A stretch of 64,000 nt of DNA, taken from Smittia aterrima. Taxonomy: Eukaryota; Arthropoda; Insecta; Diptera; Chironomidae. Each line of letters begins with the position of its first letter. The stretch's first letter is position 1. The translations under genes and the position numbers were made by a program. A model generated the notes under the pieces. That model was not told the DNA's origin, did no database searches, and saw only the letters and a list, made by a program, of their open reading frames with translations. This document shows, piece by piece, positions 37,001 through 49,609 of the stretch. Where the stretch lies: NCBI GenBank assembly GCA_033063855.1, contig CP093829.1, positions 15,531,537-15,595,536 of the forward strand, in the 5' to 3' direction.

Positions 37001-40000
37001 AAAAGGAAATTGCAGCTTCTCGGTTATCAGAGATGAACCTTCTGTCTCACAGTAAATGATAAATCTGTCAAACGGCAATCAGTTGGTTCGACAAGTTTCA
37101 ATGCATTCGTATTCCACAAAATTTGTCTTCACGCTCAGTGAGCACGAGAATGCTTCGATCCGAGAACCTTTAATGTTTAATTTGTTGCTGTGACCCTAAT
37201 TAAACATAAAAAACCTCTCTATTGTTTCTTTCGTTGCTTTTGAGGAGAAATAATTTATCGGTTGAACAATAATCGATTTGCATGCCCAATTCTGAGAGAT
37301 GACATTACCAAGCAATTCAACTTTTTACGAGCTGTAAATTCCCAATTATTCGGTGATCATTAGCGTGTTTGTTTGAATGGGATGTTGAAGGAATTTGATG
37401 AAATTATTAGACAAAACTTGACTTCCGATCGAGGGTCACACATGTTAATCGATCTTTACGTACGAGGATAGGAAGTCGTCATTGCTTGTTGCGTGGGATA
37501 ACCATTGAACCGTGAAAATGACTGAGAAATGAGCAGTCAGGGACAACAAACCGTTAAGCACACAAAACTTTAACTTTAAAAGTCAAAATCAAAGTTTTTG
37601 GCATCAGAAGCGAAATTCAGATTTGCGTTCATTTTGAATAAATTAAAGCTTGAATGAACGAAACGACGAGCAGTGAATGAAGCAGAGATTGGAACTCGTC
37701 ATGCGCATCAGCCGGAAAATGAAGTCGCTTGGAAAATCATTGTTGCTCATTGATTTGTGTTCGTTCTTCTTTCGTCAGCCATTTTGCTTCGGCGAGTGAC
37801 TTTGCTGCCATCGAACGCGCTAAATTATGTAAATCTAAAATTCAAATAAGACGTCACTCGAATTATGCGCTAACCTGAAGTGATTTACGCCAAACATCAA
37901 CGCGAATGTGCTAAAAAAATTAAAAAAGCGTTGCTGACAAACATTTCAGTGTAATCTGTCACAACATTGAACGACTTTGCAATCAAGAAAATACAATTTT
38001 CTTATGCAAATTGGAGCGGAATCAACGTCAGCTGACACAAGTTCAAGTTCTTGTCTAATTTCAAAAACTCACATAATTTTAAAGCTTTTCCTCTTTAAGC
38101 ACTCGAAACATTCATGTTAACAACACATTTCGACCTGATAATAGTTCATTAGTCTGATGTGGTTCTGAAGAAAGCTGAGGGTAAAAAAAGTAATGTGAAT
38201 AATCATAGCTTAACACATTCCAACCCCGACATTATTAACATCCGGCCGCAGCAAAGCTGAAGGGTGAACGCGTAATAAATTCACCTCAGTATAAATGCAT
38301 GTAATTTATTTGATTAAATGATGCTAAACGCTCGTGCTCATCAGTAGAAATGACTTTGTGGCGTGCGCGGCTTCCAAATATTTGTCAAAAGGTCAGCATA
38401 ACGCAGCAAAAGATTTCCACGGAGATTGTTTCATTTGTGAATTAAAAAAGGGAAGACGAAGCAGATGGAGTCTTTTTCACTCTCAGCCGTGACTTTCATT
38501 AACTTAACAATGATTGAAATAAAACAAAAAAGGGTCACCAGATGTTCGAGGGCTGATGAGTCTTGTTGAACTCTACAGACACGAGCTCATGTTGTAATTT
38601 CCCATTTCGATGCGAGAGCGAAGATAAAGTGATAAGTTGCCCATTCATTCGAGTCAATTCGGCTAATGGCTGGCCAAGGATTCAATGCCAAATTTGGTTC
38701 ATTTAATTTTATGTATGCAAAAGCGAAAGGAACACAAACGAGCTCTTCACAAAAATATTTTTCACTCGCTGCCAAGTCATTTCTCATGCGGTTTTATTGT
38801 GTTTAACTGAGAAATGAGCATTTTAATGGAACGTAATGAAAATCGAATTCAGACACGCAACGCGCTCATATTTATTCGGTGTTTTGTTTCTGAGCCGATT
38901 CTTCGTTCCATTAGCAAAGTTGCCGTTGATTCTCTTCGACTTCCAAGTCATTCACCATCGAGTTAAACTCAAACACAAAGAATCTTTTGTGAATTTATGA
39001 TAAGAGACTCGTCGACGATGTTAATTGGAGCGATTCGAAGAAAAAAAGCTTTTCTTTCGCGAGCCTCGTTCAGGAATTTCCAGTTCGCTGGTTGTTGATG
39101 AAAGCAGCAAAAACTCGATTCACTTCTTGTTGATTGATAACAGAAGCTAATTCACCAATTGCCGTCGATAAGAGCAAATAAATTATTTCTTCGGCTTTTC
39201 TCAGCCAATTAACAATTTTTTGTTCAGTCGCGCGACTCTTGCATAAGCCGAACGAGATAAATTAAAGAAATCTTCCTGTTTTCACTATTTCAAATGCTAA
39301 AGAACTCGACTTGCTTTGCTAAGTAATTAAATTGAATTAATCGAACGAGCTTGGCGAAAGGTCGAGTAGAAGAAATGAAGTTTCGATAAATCTCGTTTGA
39401 ATTACTTTTAATTATACAATTTTGTATTTTGTTAATAGGTGCTTTGGCTTCATCGAATTCTCTTTAGCGGATTGTTGAAGCTTTGTCTTCAATATTTGTC
39501 TCACCTCCAACTCGCTTTGACCGGTGTTTGTGCCACTAAAACGCAATGATTTCGCTGTGTGGTCCACGATGTCGACAGTTTATTTTTATTGTGACTCTCA
39601 AAGCAACCAAATGTGTCTTTATGACGAATAAATTATTGATTAAACGATGTCCGAGCGTGAAAATATGCTTTTGGATTTTGACGAAGTCCACTGACGTCAT
39701 CGAGTCAGGTTTTCTCTCTCTTCTTCTTTTCTTTGATTCAGAGACTGAGTTTTATTGCTATCTGCATGGATCAAATGAGATACGATGCTCAAACATGGGA
39801 ATCGACTTTGGATAATAAATTTAAGAAATATTTGGAGAAGAATTAATGGAGTTTCTTTACTCGTTCAATGTCGCGAGAATTTCAATGGCGAACGTTGCTC
39901 AAGTCAACAAGCTAAAGCTAACAAGAAGTTCATTAATTTCAATCCAGCGCTAGAGATCTCGGCAATGCTACATTTCTCATTGTACAATACAAAAGAACCG

Positions 40001-41860
40001 TCTCGATGCCTTAATGAGACTGAATCAAAGTCGAAGATTTCTATCGATCGGAACTGAACTGCAACAAAGCATTAAAGCTCCGAACAATCACATAAATTTT
40101 CCACAATTTCAATTAAAATAATTCGAGAAAACTAATTTTTATTGTTTCATTGTCGAAGCGATTTAGGAAGCGAAGGCAAAGCAGTCGCAATTGAGAATCG
40201 TGTTGATTTATTCGAGCAGATTTATTGCGGGCAAATTTGTTCTCTTACCTTCGCTTCTCCTTTTTGCTTAAACATTTATTGAAATGAAGCTCCATCGATG
40301 TTTATGCATTCTTAAGCGCCACTAAATGCTTGTAGTAATTTGTTGTTAATCGGTACGCTTGTTCGAAATTTCTTTCTCGTAGAAGCTTCGTAGATAAATC
40401 TTTCAATTTAGTCTCGTTGTTTATTGCGGATCGAGTCTTTAATTATTAATTTGCGATTGACTCTAAGCAGAACCATCGACGCTCGAGCACAAAGTCAATT
40501 AAGCTTCAGACGTTTCTAGTAACGAGAAGCCGAGTAGTCGCGTTAACAAGTTTAACCGAACAACAAATTGTTGAATTATCTCTCTCAACTACCATGCCAC
40601 GTTCTCAGTTGGCAGTTTTAGCTGCTTTTATGAACTTATTAGATCTCCATTGAAAGCGAAAACTTTATAAGAAGTCGTGAGTTATCTGACCCAATGAACT
40701 ATGCGGCAACGATACTTAAATATGAGTAGAACGAAAGAAATAAATAAAATGGAACAAAACAAATCTGGCGAAACCGAAGCGGCGGTTTAAAATTCAGAAG
40801 TTAAAACAACCGCACTGCGAGAGAGAGATTTCTGAGCAGCAGATTATGCGAGCTAGATACTTTGTATGATTTGAATAGACGAGACGGTGAAAAGTTTCTC
40901 ATTTAAGCTCTTGACCAAAAGGGTTTTTCATAATTTATCACAAACAATATTTAATTCGCAAACAATGACACTTCGTAATTAATGTAAATCGCTCATAGTC
41001 ATGCACGACGTTTGATTGTTATAAAATTTAAGGTTACGTGCTTGTATCAGGCGTGAAATATGCATTTTTAAGCTTTGAAAGCTTATAATAAACGAGAGGC
41101 GAACATATGTTTAATTAATTGTTTCCTAATCGCCAATGGAAAGAGTTTCGCTTTGCATGCAGTTCGCTTTGACAAGTTCTCGCTCGTCGAATCACGAAAC
41201 TTTTATCTAGGCGAGAAGTTCTCTCGTGATCGAAACCGGTTCAAGAGATTAGAATGTCTCAAGGATGAGGAGGACTTGGCACTTCTCTTGACTTGGCAAC
41301 GAAGCGAATCCAAATTGAACAGCAATGGCATGAACTTTCCTATTATGCAATCACAAGCGAGCAGCTTTGACTGTGGAATGTCGTCTAATGTTAAATTGAA
41401 TTTATAATTTCACTTCAATTCACAAGAGTCAAAAAAATTCTTGTTATCTGCTACTTCAGTCTGTTAATGCTCCCAGCGGCATGCGAGTTCACTTCAGTTC
41501 GGTGTGATATAACTGTGAACTTTATTCATTGCAAGCAGCAAGCAATGAGCAGCGTAATGATCTCCTAAACAATATTTTAATATCGGAGTGAATGCAAAAA
41601 TAAGTAAACTGCCCGATGTTAGTTTGCGACTTTCATCTGACAACTCAACAATGAACGTGAATGCTGTGGAAAATGTGAAAAATAATTTTGCGAACAGAAA
41701 GCGAATCACTTCGAATAGGAATCGTGACCAATTTCTAACAGATTTAACTCGCTCCCGCAATTTATTTTCATTAAATCTTCGACTAAATCTATTCGACGAC
41801 GTTCAGTCTAAGCGTTATCTTAATTAAGCGTTTGGCAATAAAATTAGTAGAGCCTATCCA
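28050..41860 (+). repeat. Duplication module P' (mostly intron 1 of the Kruppel-like factor gene)
   Basis: A direct, diverged copy of P and an inverted, closer copy of P''. The P'' match runs from about 32150 (with 63243) to 39888 (with 55130), broken only at about 37.99-38.39 kb, where P' has lost or replaced a segment that P and P'' still share. Exon 1 of the transcription factor gene lies at 31597-31650, upstream of the part shared with P''. Except for that exon, the ORFs here have no recognisable product. Confidence 0.88.
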
Positions 41861-44800
41861 ATAGTTTCAGACCTGAATTCGAAAAGACAATCGCCAATAA
41901 AAAACAAGAAAAACAAGATAATTCACAGATTGTAAAGCAATAAAACTGGAGGATGTGATCACGAGATGAGAATTATTCATCGACTTGCTCGATTCTTCTT
42001 TGCAATGCGATGACATAAAGCTCTTGACAAAGATTTCTATTGACACGTGCAGCTACTAAATATTAAATTCTTCTTTTCTTTGCAGTCAACCGACATTGAG
42101 TTTCGGCATGAACTGATGAATCGATTGAACAAACTCGACACGGAAGTTGAATTGGAGATATCTCTTCCAAATCAACAAAACAACTCATCGGGCTCGCCAA
42201 ACTCGTCAAACGTGTACGGAAACTACGAGAACTATGGCTCGGGGAAGGAATATTACTGCAGCTCTAAGCGTGATATTTGCCAGGACAACGATGATCCTTT
42301 CCTCAGGCCTCCACTCTGGGAAGATATCACGAGTTCCATACAAAACATCGACCCCGAGAATGCTATAATGCTGAGCGCACTGACGGGAGCAACGCAAGTC
42401 AAACTAGAAACTTCCGATGATTCCTTCCTCGAGTCTCTATCGTCGCCACTATTAAGCCCTCTAGAAATCAAGACCGAAAAGGGATATTATCAACAGATCC
42501 ACAATAACAACAACACGATCCATCTACATCCAAGTCAACTTAGCCATAACAATAATAACGGCAACAATCTTAATAACAACTCCTATTCAGTACAATCGCA
42601 TTACCATCACAATAATAATCCTCAAGCGCACCATTCAAATCAATTAAATGGCTACCAGGACTTCAACATTCATCACGGTCACGTGCCTCATCAGCAGTAT
42701 TCAAACAATTATTACAATTGGCAGCAGACTAATCATCCGACGAACAACCAAGCGCCTGTCTACTCCAACAAGTACTCGTCGCAAAGCAATTTATGTGCTC
42801 CAATTAGTCGGCTGATGTACGTGCCGCCGTTGACGCCTCCAAGCTCTGATCCCGGGAGTCCAGGCAATACCATTCAGGTTAGTATCACTTAATAAATAAA
42901 GAAGACTTTGATTAATTACTAAACTCGATGTCTTTCTTGCACGATCAGGGTCCTCTGAGACGAACGCCACCTCCGCCTTATCACATTCAACAACAACAGC
43001 AGCAACATCATCACATGCAGAACATAACAATCCATCCTGCAAACAACGGCAACAATCAATCATCACCTCAACTGTCTTCTCATCATCAGCAGCAACAGAC
43101 GCAAAATCAAACTCTCACCGTCTTAAACAATGGAAATTGCAACGATAACAACAATAACTTGAGCAGCGTAAAGAGTGAGAATGCAAATATCAGCAATAGG
43201 AGTAATAAGATAATCATTAAGAAATCGTCAACGACAATTACCACCAGTCATTCATCAATAATCTTAACTAGTTCGGGTGTGAAGACAATTGTTGGCAAGT
43301 ACAACCGGAGAAATAATCCTGAGCTTGAGAAGCGTCGCATTCATCATTGTGATTTTATGGGTGAGTAAAGGTCTCGTAGAACGGATAAGATCAACATGAG
43401 GGCTTGTCGCGACATACAACGTTTGCCCCGAAGCACATTGAACAAGACTCTCGAATCGAGAGGCGGAAAATATTTTCGTAATCGTTAAGCAAATTAAACG
43501 CAATTAATTTCGAATATGTTGATCTGAATTTCACACATTTACGCTTCGCAATGCTGTGGCGATGATGTTAATAATATTTTACGTTTTGCTTTGCCGATGA
43601 TATCGCGAAACTACTCAAATGCAATTATCGAAATAGTTAGCGAATCTGGGATTGCAGAGAACGAGTGTGATACAATGTCATAATGCGAGCTTTGTGAGAG
43701 GTTTTCTGTTCAGTGGAAAATGCAAGCGAGCGAGTCAAAGTTGCAATATCTTAATCTCTTAATCTCGAGCCTTCTACAGCAGTTCATACTTTTAATAATT
43801 TTTTTTAAACATTTTTTCGCGATTTAATCAATTGACTCGGTCACAATTAATCTTTCCACTTTTCTGCGACCAACCGGATGAAGTTGATTGCAAGTTGTCT
43901 TCAACTGTCAATGGCTCACCGAAGATCATTAAAGAGGCAGAAATCTCTCTTCGCTTTTTGTCAGACATTAACAAGCAAACTAAACGAGCGAACGCAAGCG
44001 ACAAGACATTTCATTAAAGGAACTCTTTAATTTGATCTTTTCTCACAGCAATTGTCTAATCATAAAAGCAAATATTTAAACATCAAACGAAAGCACAGCA
44101 AAGACAAAGAGCAAGAGCGAGTGAATTAAGCGCACATTTCAAAAGAAAATAATGCGTCGAAGCTCTTTCTCTGGATGAGGCGAAATAGGCAACAATAATC
44201 GTAAAAACGTGCTCAGCATTCGAGCAGTCATCGCGTAGCTGAACTGTAAACGATTCGACTGAAGTCATTTCACATGATCATATTCAATATATTCACACAT
44301 TAGAGCAAATGCTTTTAGTCTTCATAAAGATGCGCAGTTTATGAATGAAACTCAAGTCGAAGCAATTGTCATTTCAATCAGAAAAGAGTCCGCTGTGTCT
44401 TTCAATTCTTAATCAAGTTCGTTCATTCGCAGTTGAATCACTAGCGCCGAGAGTGTTACGATTAGTCACAACATTAATTTAAATTAGTTTAATCTGCAAA
44501 GAATTCTGTTCGGCGATAAATGCAACAGATTTGCAAGTCGCAGTTGAAAGTTATTCATCTAACTTTGCCCACGGTCTGTTCGCGTGATTAATTGTCTCGA
44601 GCATAATTCCATTTTGTGAATTAACAGATTATTTCATTATGTCGAGCAGGGCTAATAACGCCACGCGCATTACTGATTGACTTTTCATTCGATCCATGTC
44701 CAAGTCTCGCGGCTTGTTACACATTTTCGTATGTTTCTTTTGTCGAACTACCAATTGCGTTTCGAGATTATTACCTTCTCCTCCATTCCTTGTCCTCCTC

Positions 44801-47548
44801 TAAGTTGCTGATCTGCGCAACTCTCGATGACAAACGAGCGAGCATTAATTTAAAATCAATTTAAAGTCAATCAAAGTCTCGTGGTTAATTGCGGTGGCTT
44901 GGTAATTAATTAAGTAGCTAAGCCTAGCAAACGACTTTACTGATCGGATTGCTTCTCTTTTCTCATTCCAGGTTGTTCCAAAGTTTACACAAAAAGTTCT
45001 CATCTGAAAGCGCATCAAAGAATTCACACCGGTAAGTTATAGAAATACAAAATGATATCTCCGATCACTTCGAGTGTCTCGAAGGCCACTCGTCTCAATT
45101 CCTCAAATATCAGATTCGCTTCCCTTTAAATCACTTTTTTCGCTAGAGTTTTATTGATTTAGTCAATGCAATCTCTGACAGGCCTTCAATCAAATGGCTG
45201 AGAATTCAATAGACCGGCAGACACATTACGGTCCGATATGTTACGTAAAGTCAAACACAATATGGGTCTATGGATTGTCTACAAGCGGTCGAAACACATT
45301 TAACATGAAAAGGAATTTCAATCAAAGCCCGCTGCTTGGATAATAAAGTAGCGCATGAGATTTGAAGCAATTTTTTGTCGTTATCGAAAGCAACAGCGAA
45401 TCGGGGTCATGTCAAGAGAACAATCGTGATTCTGAGCGAGTGACAAACGCTGACCACTCATGAAATATCGTGCGAATGTTGATCTCTCGACGTGGCTCTC
45501 AACTTCCTTGTCAAACTATGTTGAATAAATCAAAGCTCAACATGCGGAATTTTTAATTTATGTTTAGCAAAAATGTCTCCCTTGATTTCCTTTCAATTCC
45601 AGTCAGGCTGTTGTTCACATTTTATAAAATTGAATCGATGAAGCTTTGTAGACAAGTCAGACTTTTTATGTCTCAATTTCGGGCTGAAACCTACTAAGTG
45701 ATTGCTGTTGCTTTGTCTATTGAACCAGCCTCGATATTATCGTGAATTTCTTTCGCAAAATCAATGAGCAAATTTATGTCTTGCAACTTCATTTGTTTGC
45801 ATTCAGCAAAACCAATAATTAGTCGAGATAGGCGCGTTTAATAATTAACAGTCGGACTTAAGACAACGTGTTTGATGTGATAGAAATCACTTTGCCTTAT
45901 TGAACGACGCTTGGACATGATAAGTTTTTGTACTTTTTTTTTGTGTAAGAAACCGAGCCGAGCATTAATTAGTATTCTGATAAAGTTTACATTTGCTACA
46001 GATTGGAAACATTGCCTGCCTTTTCCGACTTCATTTACACAGTTCAGCAAATGCATAAACTCAATTTCGACTCGTTTCCTTACGAGGTGTTGTTCGTAAT
46101 AAAGACATTTTTTTTGTTGCTCGATCTGTTGAATTAGGAAATAAAATGCGCAATTCAATATTCTGATCACGAACTGATAACGCAGACACACTTTGATTCA
46201 TAATGAATTTCCCCATTAAAGGACGTCGCAGAAATGTTGATAAGTGAGAAATTTTTCCATGCATTTCAACACCTAAATGGAGTATGAAGATCTTGAATAA
46301 GGCTAACTGCAGAGAAGCTAAAGAAGAATGCGTGGAATTCAAAAGATTCGCTGTGAATGATTAGGAGACTCGTTCGCCATCGTGAATTCGACTCGAGCTG
46401 TCACGCTGTGACTTGAATGAAGAGATTTGCATAATTTAACACATCTCTCGCTCAACTGATTGTCGTGATAAATGAAAACTGCCTTCACTAATTCGTGGTG
46501 ACAATTATTAGCTTTCCAACACATCGGGAATCATCAAAATGTAAATGAAGATGAAATTAGCTTCGTCGAGGAATTTGAATTCAATTAATTTCGATCGTAA
46601 AATCTCACTTTGGAGCGAGAAAAGTTTTGAATGAAAGAGAGAAACATTTTGACAGTTTTATCACTTCCAAAAGTATCTCATTAAAATATATTTTCTTGTT
46701 AGAAACCGATCTATTTGAGAGATCTTAGACTTTATCCCGAAATTTATTTCATTTTCATTCATTTCTTCGTCGATAGCTCTTCAACCTTAAAAGAAACTGT
46801 TGACCGAATCATGAATGAAAACTTCTTCTCTTTCATTCTCTGTGCGTGCGATCTCGATTTTAAAACGAGAAGAGGTCGAGTAGCAACTTTTCTGTTTATT
46901 TAAAATCTCAACAACGTCGCCCATCGAGGAAGTTATAAAAATACTTACGAAAATAAATTTGAACCAACTCCAAGATATTCAAATGAGCGAAAAATATTAT
47001 TCTAAGGTGATTTCTTATCCGCTGAACACCCATGGCGTGTTAAGAAATAAATTTTCGAAAAGCAATTATTGATTTGGAGCGCGACGACTTCTGAAAATTA
47101 CTTTTGAAGTCCCAATGGAAACTTAATCGAAGCCATAAGTCATAAATGTTTTTAAAATGCAAATAAAAAGTTGCAACAAACGAGCGAGGGAATGATGAAG
47201 CAAGCTGTCGTTGCTGAATGACATTCCTGTGGTTTAAAAATCTTCTTTGTCAAATGATTCCTGTAAAGATCCGTAATGTTGTTAAAAGACAATTTAACGC
47301 GAGTTTTTATGGAAATTTCATCGAAAATAACATTTTTTTGTTTCTTTCTCCCGTCTTTAGGTGAGAAACCTTATTCGTGTCAATGGCCGGAGTGCGAATG
47401 GAGATTTGCGAGGAGCGATGAGTTGACACGTCACTATCGCAAGCACACTGGAGCCAAGCCTTTCAAGTGTGCCATATGCGAAAGGTCTTTCGCTCGTAGC
47501 GATCATCTGGCGCTTCACATGAAACGACACTTGCCGAAAAACAAATAG
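31597..47548 (+). CDS. dar1: Kruppel-like zinc-finger transcription factor, dar1-like
   Basis: Model: join(31597..31650, 42086..42877, 42949..43360, 44972..45031, 47361..47548), 501 residues, phases consistent; introns are 10.4 kb, 71 bp, 1.6 kb and 2.3 kb. Three C-terminal C2H2 fingers: C416-H438 (HHCDFMGCSKVYTKSSHLK), C446-H468 (CQWPECEWRFARSDEL) and C476-H496 (CAICERSFARSDHLALH), with KLF linkers TGEKPY and TGAKPF. This set binds GC/CACC boxes, and the fingers look most like Drosophila dar1 (KLF5-related), which shapes dendrites. The N-terminal region is low-complexity, rich in Asn, His and Gln, with two sumoylation-like sites (VKLE 123-126, IKTE 146-149), an acidic block PLWEDI and a proline block VPPLTPPSS. 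Finger 1 is split across exons 3 and 4. Exon 1 (MDAVGDQIVPSANFYVMQ) rests on an ATG, a donor CAG|GTGAGA and correct phase; it is the least certain part. The finger exons are certain. Confidence 0.85.
33453..33677 (+). other. Block nearly invariant between P' and P'', open on both strands
   Basis: This stretch and its inverted copy at 61702-61926 differ at two bases in 225, well below the surrounding divergence. On this strand it reads MSNLSHEMCALFARQ to MQIRFT (74 residues), and both differences are synonymous (GCG/GCA Ala, TCT/TCG Ser). On the other strand a longer frame (33368-33844) is also unaffected. It lies in intron 1 of the transcription factor gene. It could be a conserved regulatory element, a small gene, or a recent gene-conversion patch. 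Confidence 0.4.
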
Positions 47549-49370
47549 AAGTCAGTCAACCCCCAGCATTGAAAATTCTTCATTGACGCTTCTTGAGACA
47601 AATTTTACGCATTCCCATAGCGAAGCCGCTTGTGTGCCCGAAATAAATTATCATAACGAAGTAACTGTGTATTACCTTTAAATAATATTAATTGATGTTT
47701 GTTTCATTCGTTCGACATTAATGAATACCAAATGAATCTACAAAGTGACAGCAAATGAACAAAAAAAAAACTCTTTTCTCTCGAATAAACATGGAAGCAC
47801 AGTTTTCTGTTTTGAAGTAATGAAAAGTAGCAATGTATGTCAACATTTAAGCATGTAAATGTTTCCTCGTAGCTCAACAGCAGTTGGCTTCTTTTAACAA
47901 ACTTTTCGCCCGTGAGAAGAGACCATGGACACGTTTATTGAATCGCCTTTTGACTGCTTCAAACATATTGTTGACGTAAAGTTTTGCTCATAAGCAACTT
48001 AAAAGTTGATGTGTGTTGTTAATCTTCGGTATAATCACAGTTGCTAATGTTAAGTAATCACCAAAGATGTTTAAAAGTTTTAATTTTAATGTACTTTGAT
48101 TAAATAAAAAAAGTAAGTTTTTAACGAGCAGTGTGATCATAAAGAATACTTAGATGCTTCGATAGATTTACATGCACAAATTTAAAGAAAAAAAAACATT
48201 CCCAAAATCACATAAACTCACTCCAAATCTTACGATGTTACCAGATGTCTCTCGCGTCCATACTTTTGAATTGTGAAAATTTTAAACAAATCGTGTTCTT
48301 ATGTTGCCATGAATGAAACCAATTCTTCTTTCAACTTGAAGCTCTTCTTGTATGATGACAAAACATTAGAATAAATTTGATCTCTCATTACGATGAAGTA
48401 CAAAAATGACATGAGTAACGACAAACGCCTTTGCATATCTCTCTCGCTCTATCTCTCTCTATCTCAATTCTGCAATAAAGGCACAGAAGATAAGAAATTT
48501 CAATTTGGAGATCGAGAATCGATGAGGAAATTCGAACAAGCTTCAAAATTAGGTTGTAATATCTTTATAGAAAATTATTATCGTCAACATAAATTCGTTC
48601 CTTTTGTTTCGTGGAGGCACATTTATGAATTGAAGTCAGAGCTTGAGTGAGATCAAAGGAACTTTGAATTTACTTAGGAATCTGAACAAATTGGACATTT
48701 AATGTTTACGGCTCCATCATCTAAATTAAGTAAAAACTCTTTCGAATGACAATTTTTTTGGTAGATTAAAGCTAAGGCATTTTCTGTCACACTCACGAGT
48801 GTTGAAATTGTGTAATAAGCGCATCTTGATGTAGTTGTGTAAGCTCTTAAACTTTCGCCTTAGCTTGTAGCTTACAGTATTTCGAAATGTCTTTTTAATT
48901 TCTTTTTGATAATAATTTAAATAATAAATTTGTTCAATGAAAATATGTTTTTGTCTTTTGGTTTATTGATAAACATTTTCAGGATTTTATTTATCAAAAA
49001 GAGCTTTTCTTCGAATGATTCTTCAATCTTCTTCGTTTAAAGAAGAAAATCCTTCTTTCACTTTTTTGCTTTGGCTCTTGTTATTCAAATCGAGGCTTGT
49101 ATAACAAATTTATTGGACTATATCACGCATTTATCGTATTTTAATTTATTTAAATAACACTCAGAAGATTAAATTTAATCTTTATTGATGGCTCTGATAA
49201 TTTTTACATTTAAAGATTTTTTTGGCGACAGTCAGGACATCAGCACGAGACATTAAGTTTCATTGATTAGAAATCGATAACCGTGAGTCATTCGTCACAG
49301 CTTAAGCCACACAAATTCCTGAGGCCAATACAAAGGAGCTATCGTGATTAAATGACTTCGATATAGTAAA
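47549..49370 (+). other. 3' UTR and downstream flank of the Kruppel-like factor gene
   Basis: AATAAA occurs at 47642-47647 and 48103-48108, so a short and a longer 3' UTR are possible. The 85-codon ORF at 48393-48650 (+) has no recognised domain. This DNA is not part of the duplication. AT content is high and there are no other signals I can support. Confidence 0.5.
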
Positions 49371-49375
49371 TCGAT

Positions 49376-49609
49376 TCAGAAGTTGTGGTCATAAAACTTT
49401 ATTCCCGAAATTTTATCATATAAGCAAACAAATTGATCCACAAATTGATGATGGATTGCGTCTTTTATAGCTTGAGCAGCATGCGTTACAAGCAAATCTT
49501 CACCGTCAGATACAAAAGACTTTTTTTTTACTCTTTTTGAAGCCAAAAGAGAATCGCTTGATACTCGAACAAGATTTTCGATATTTGGGCTTAAGAAAAA
49601 AACTAACAA
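49376..49609 (-). other. Unknown ORF, possibly a 3' exon
   Basis: A frame of up to 77 codons (its apparent start is not ATG) ending LVTHAAQAIKDAIHHQF and DKISGIKFYDHNF before TGA. Composition is protein-like, with mixed charged and hydrophobic residues. It lies in single-copy DNA just downstream, on the same strand, of the exon-like blocks at 49830-50165 in Q'. The two might once have been one gene. No family recognised. Confidence 0.25.

Noticed and set aside
39546..39815. ORF MISLCGPRCRQF shared with 55230-55469
   Set aside because: The copies differ by several amino-acid changes and one is cut short; this fits shared non-coding DNA.
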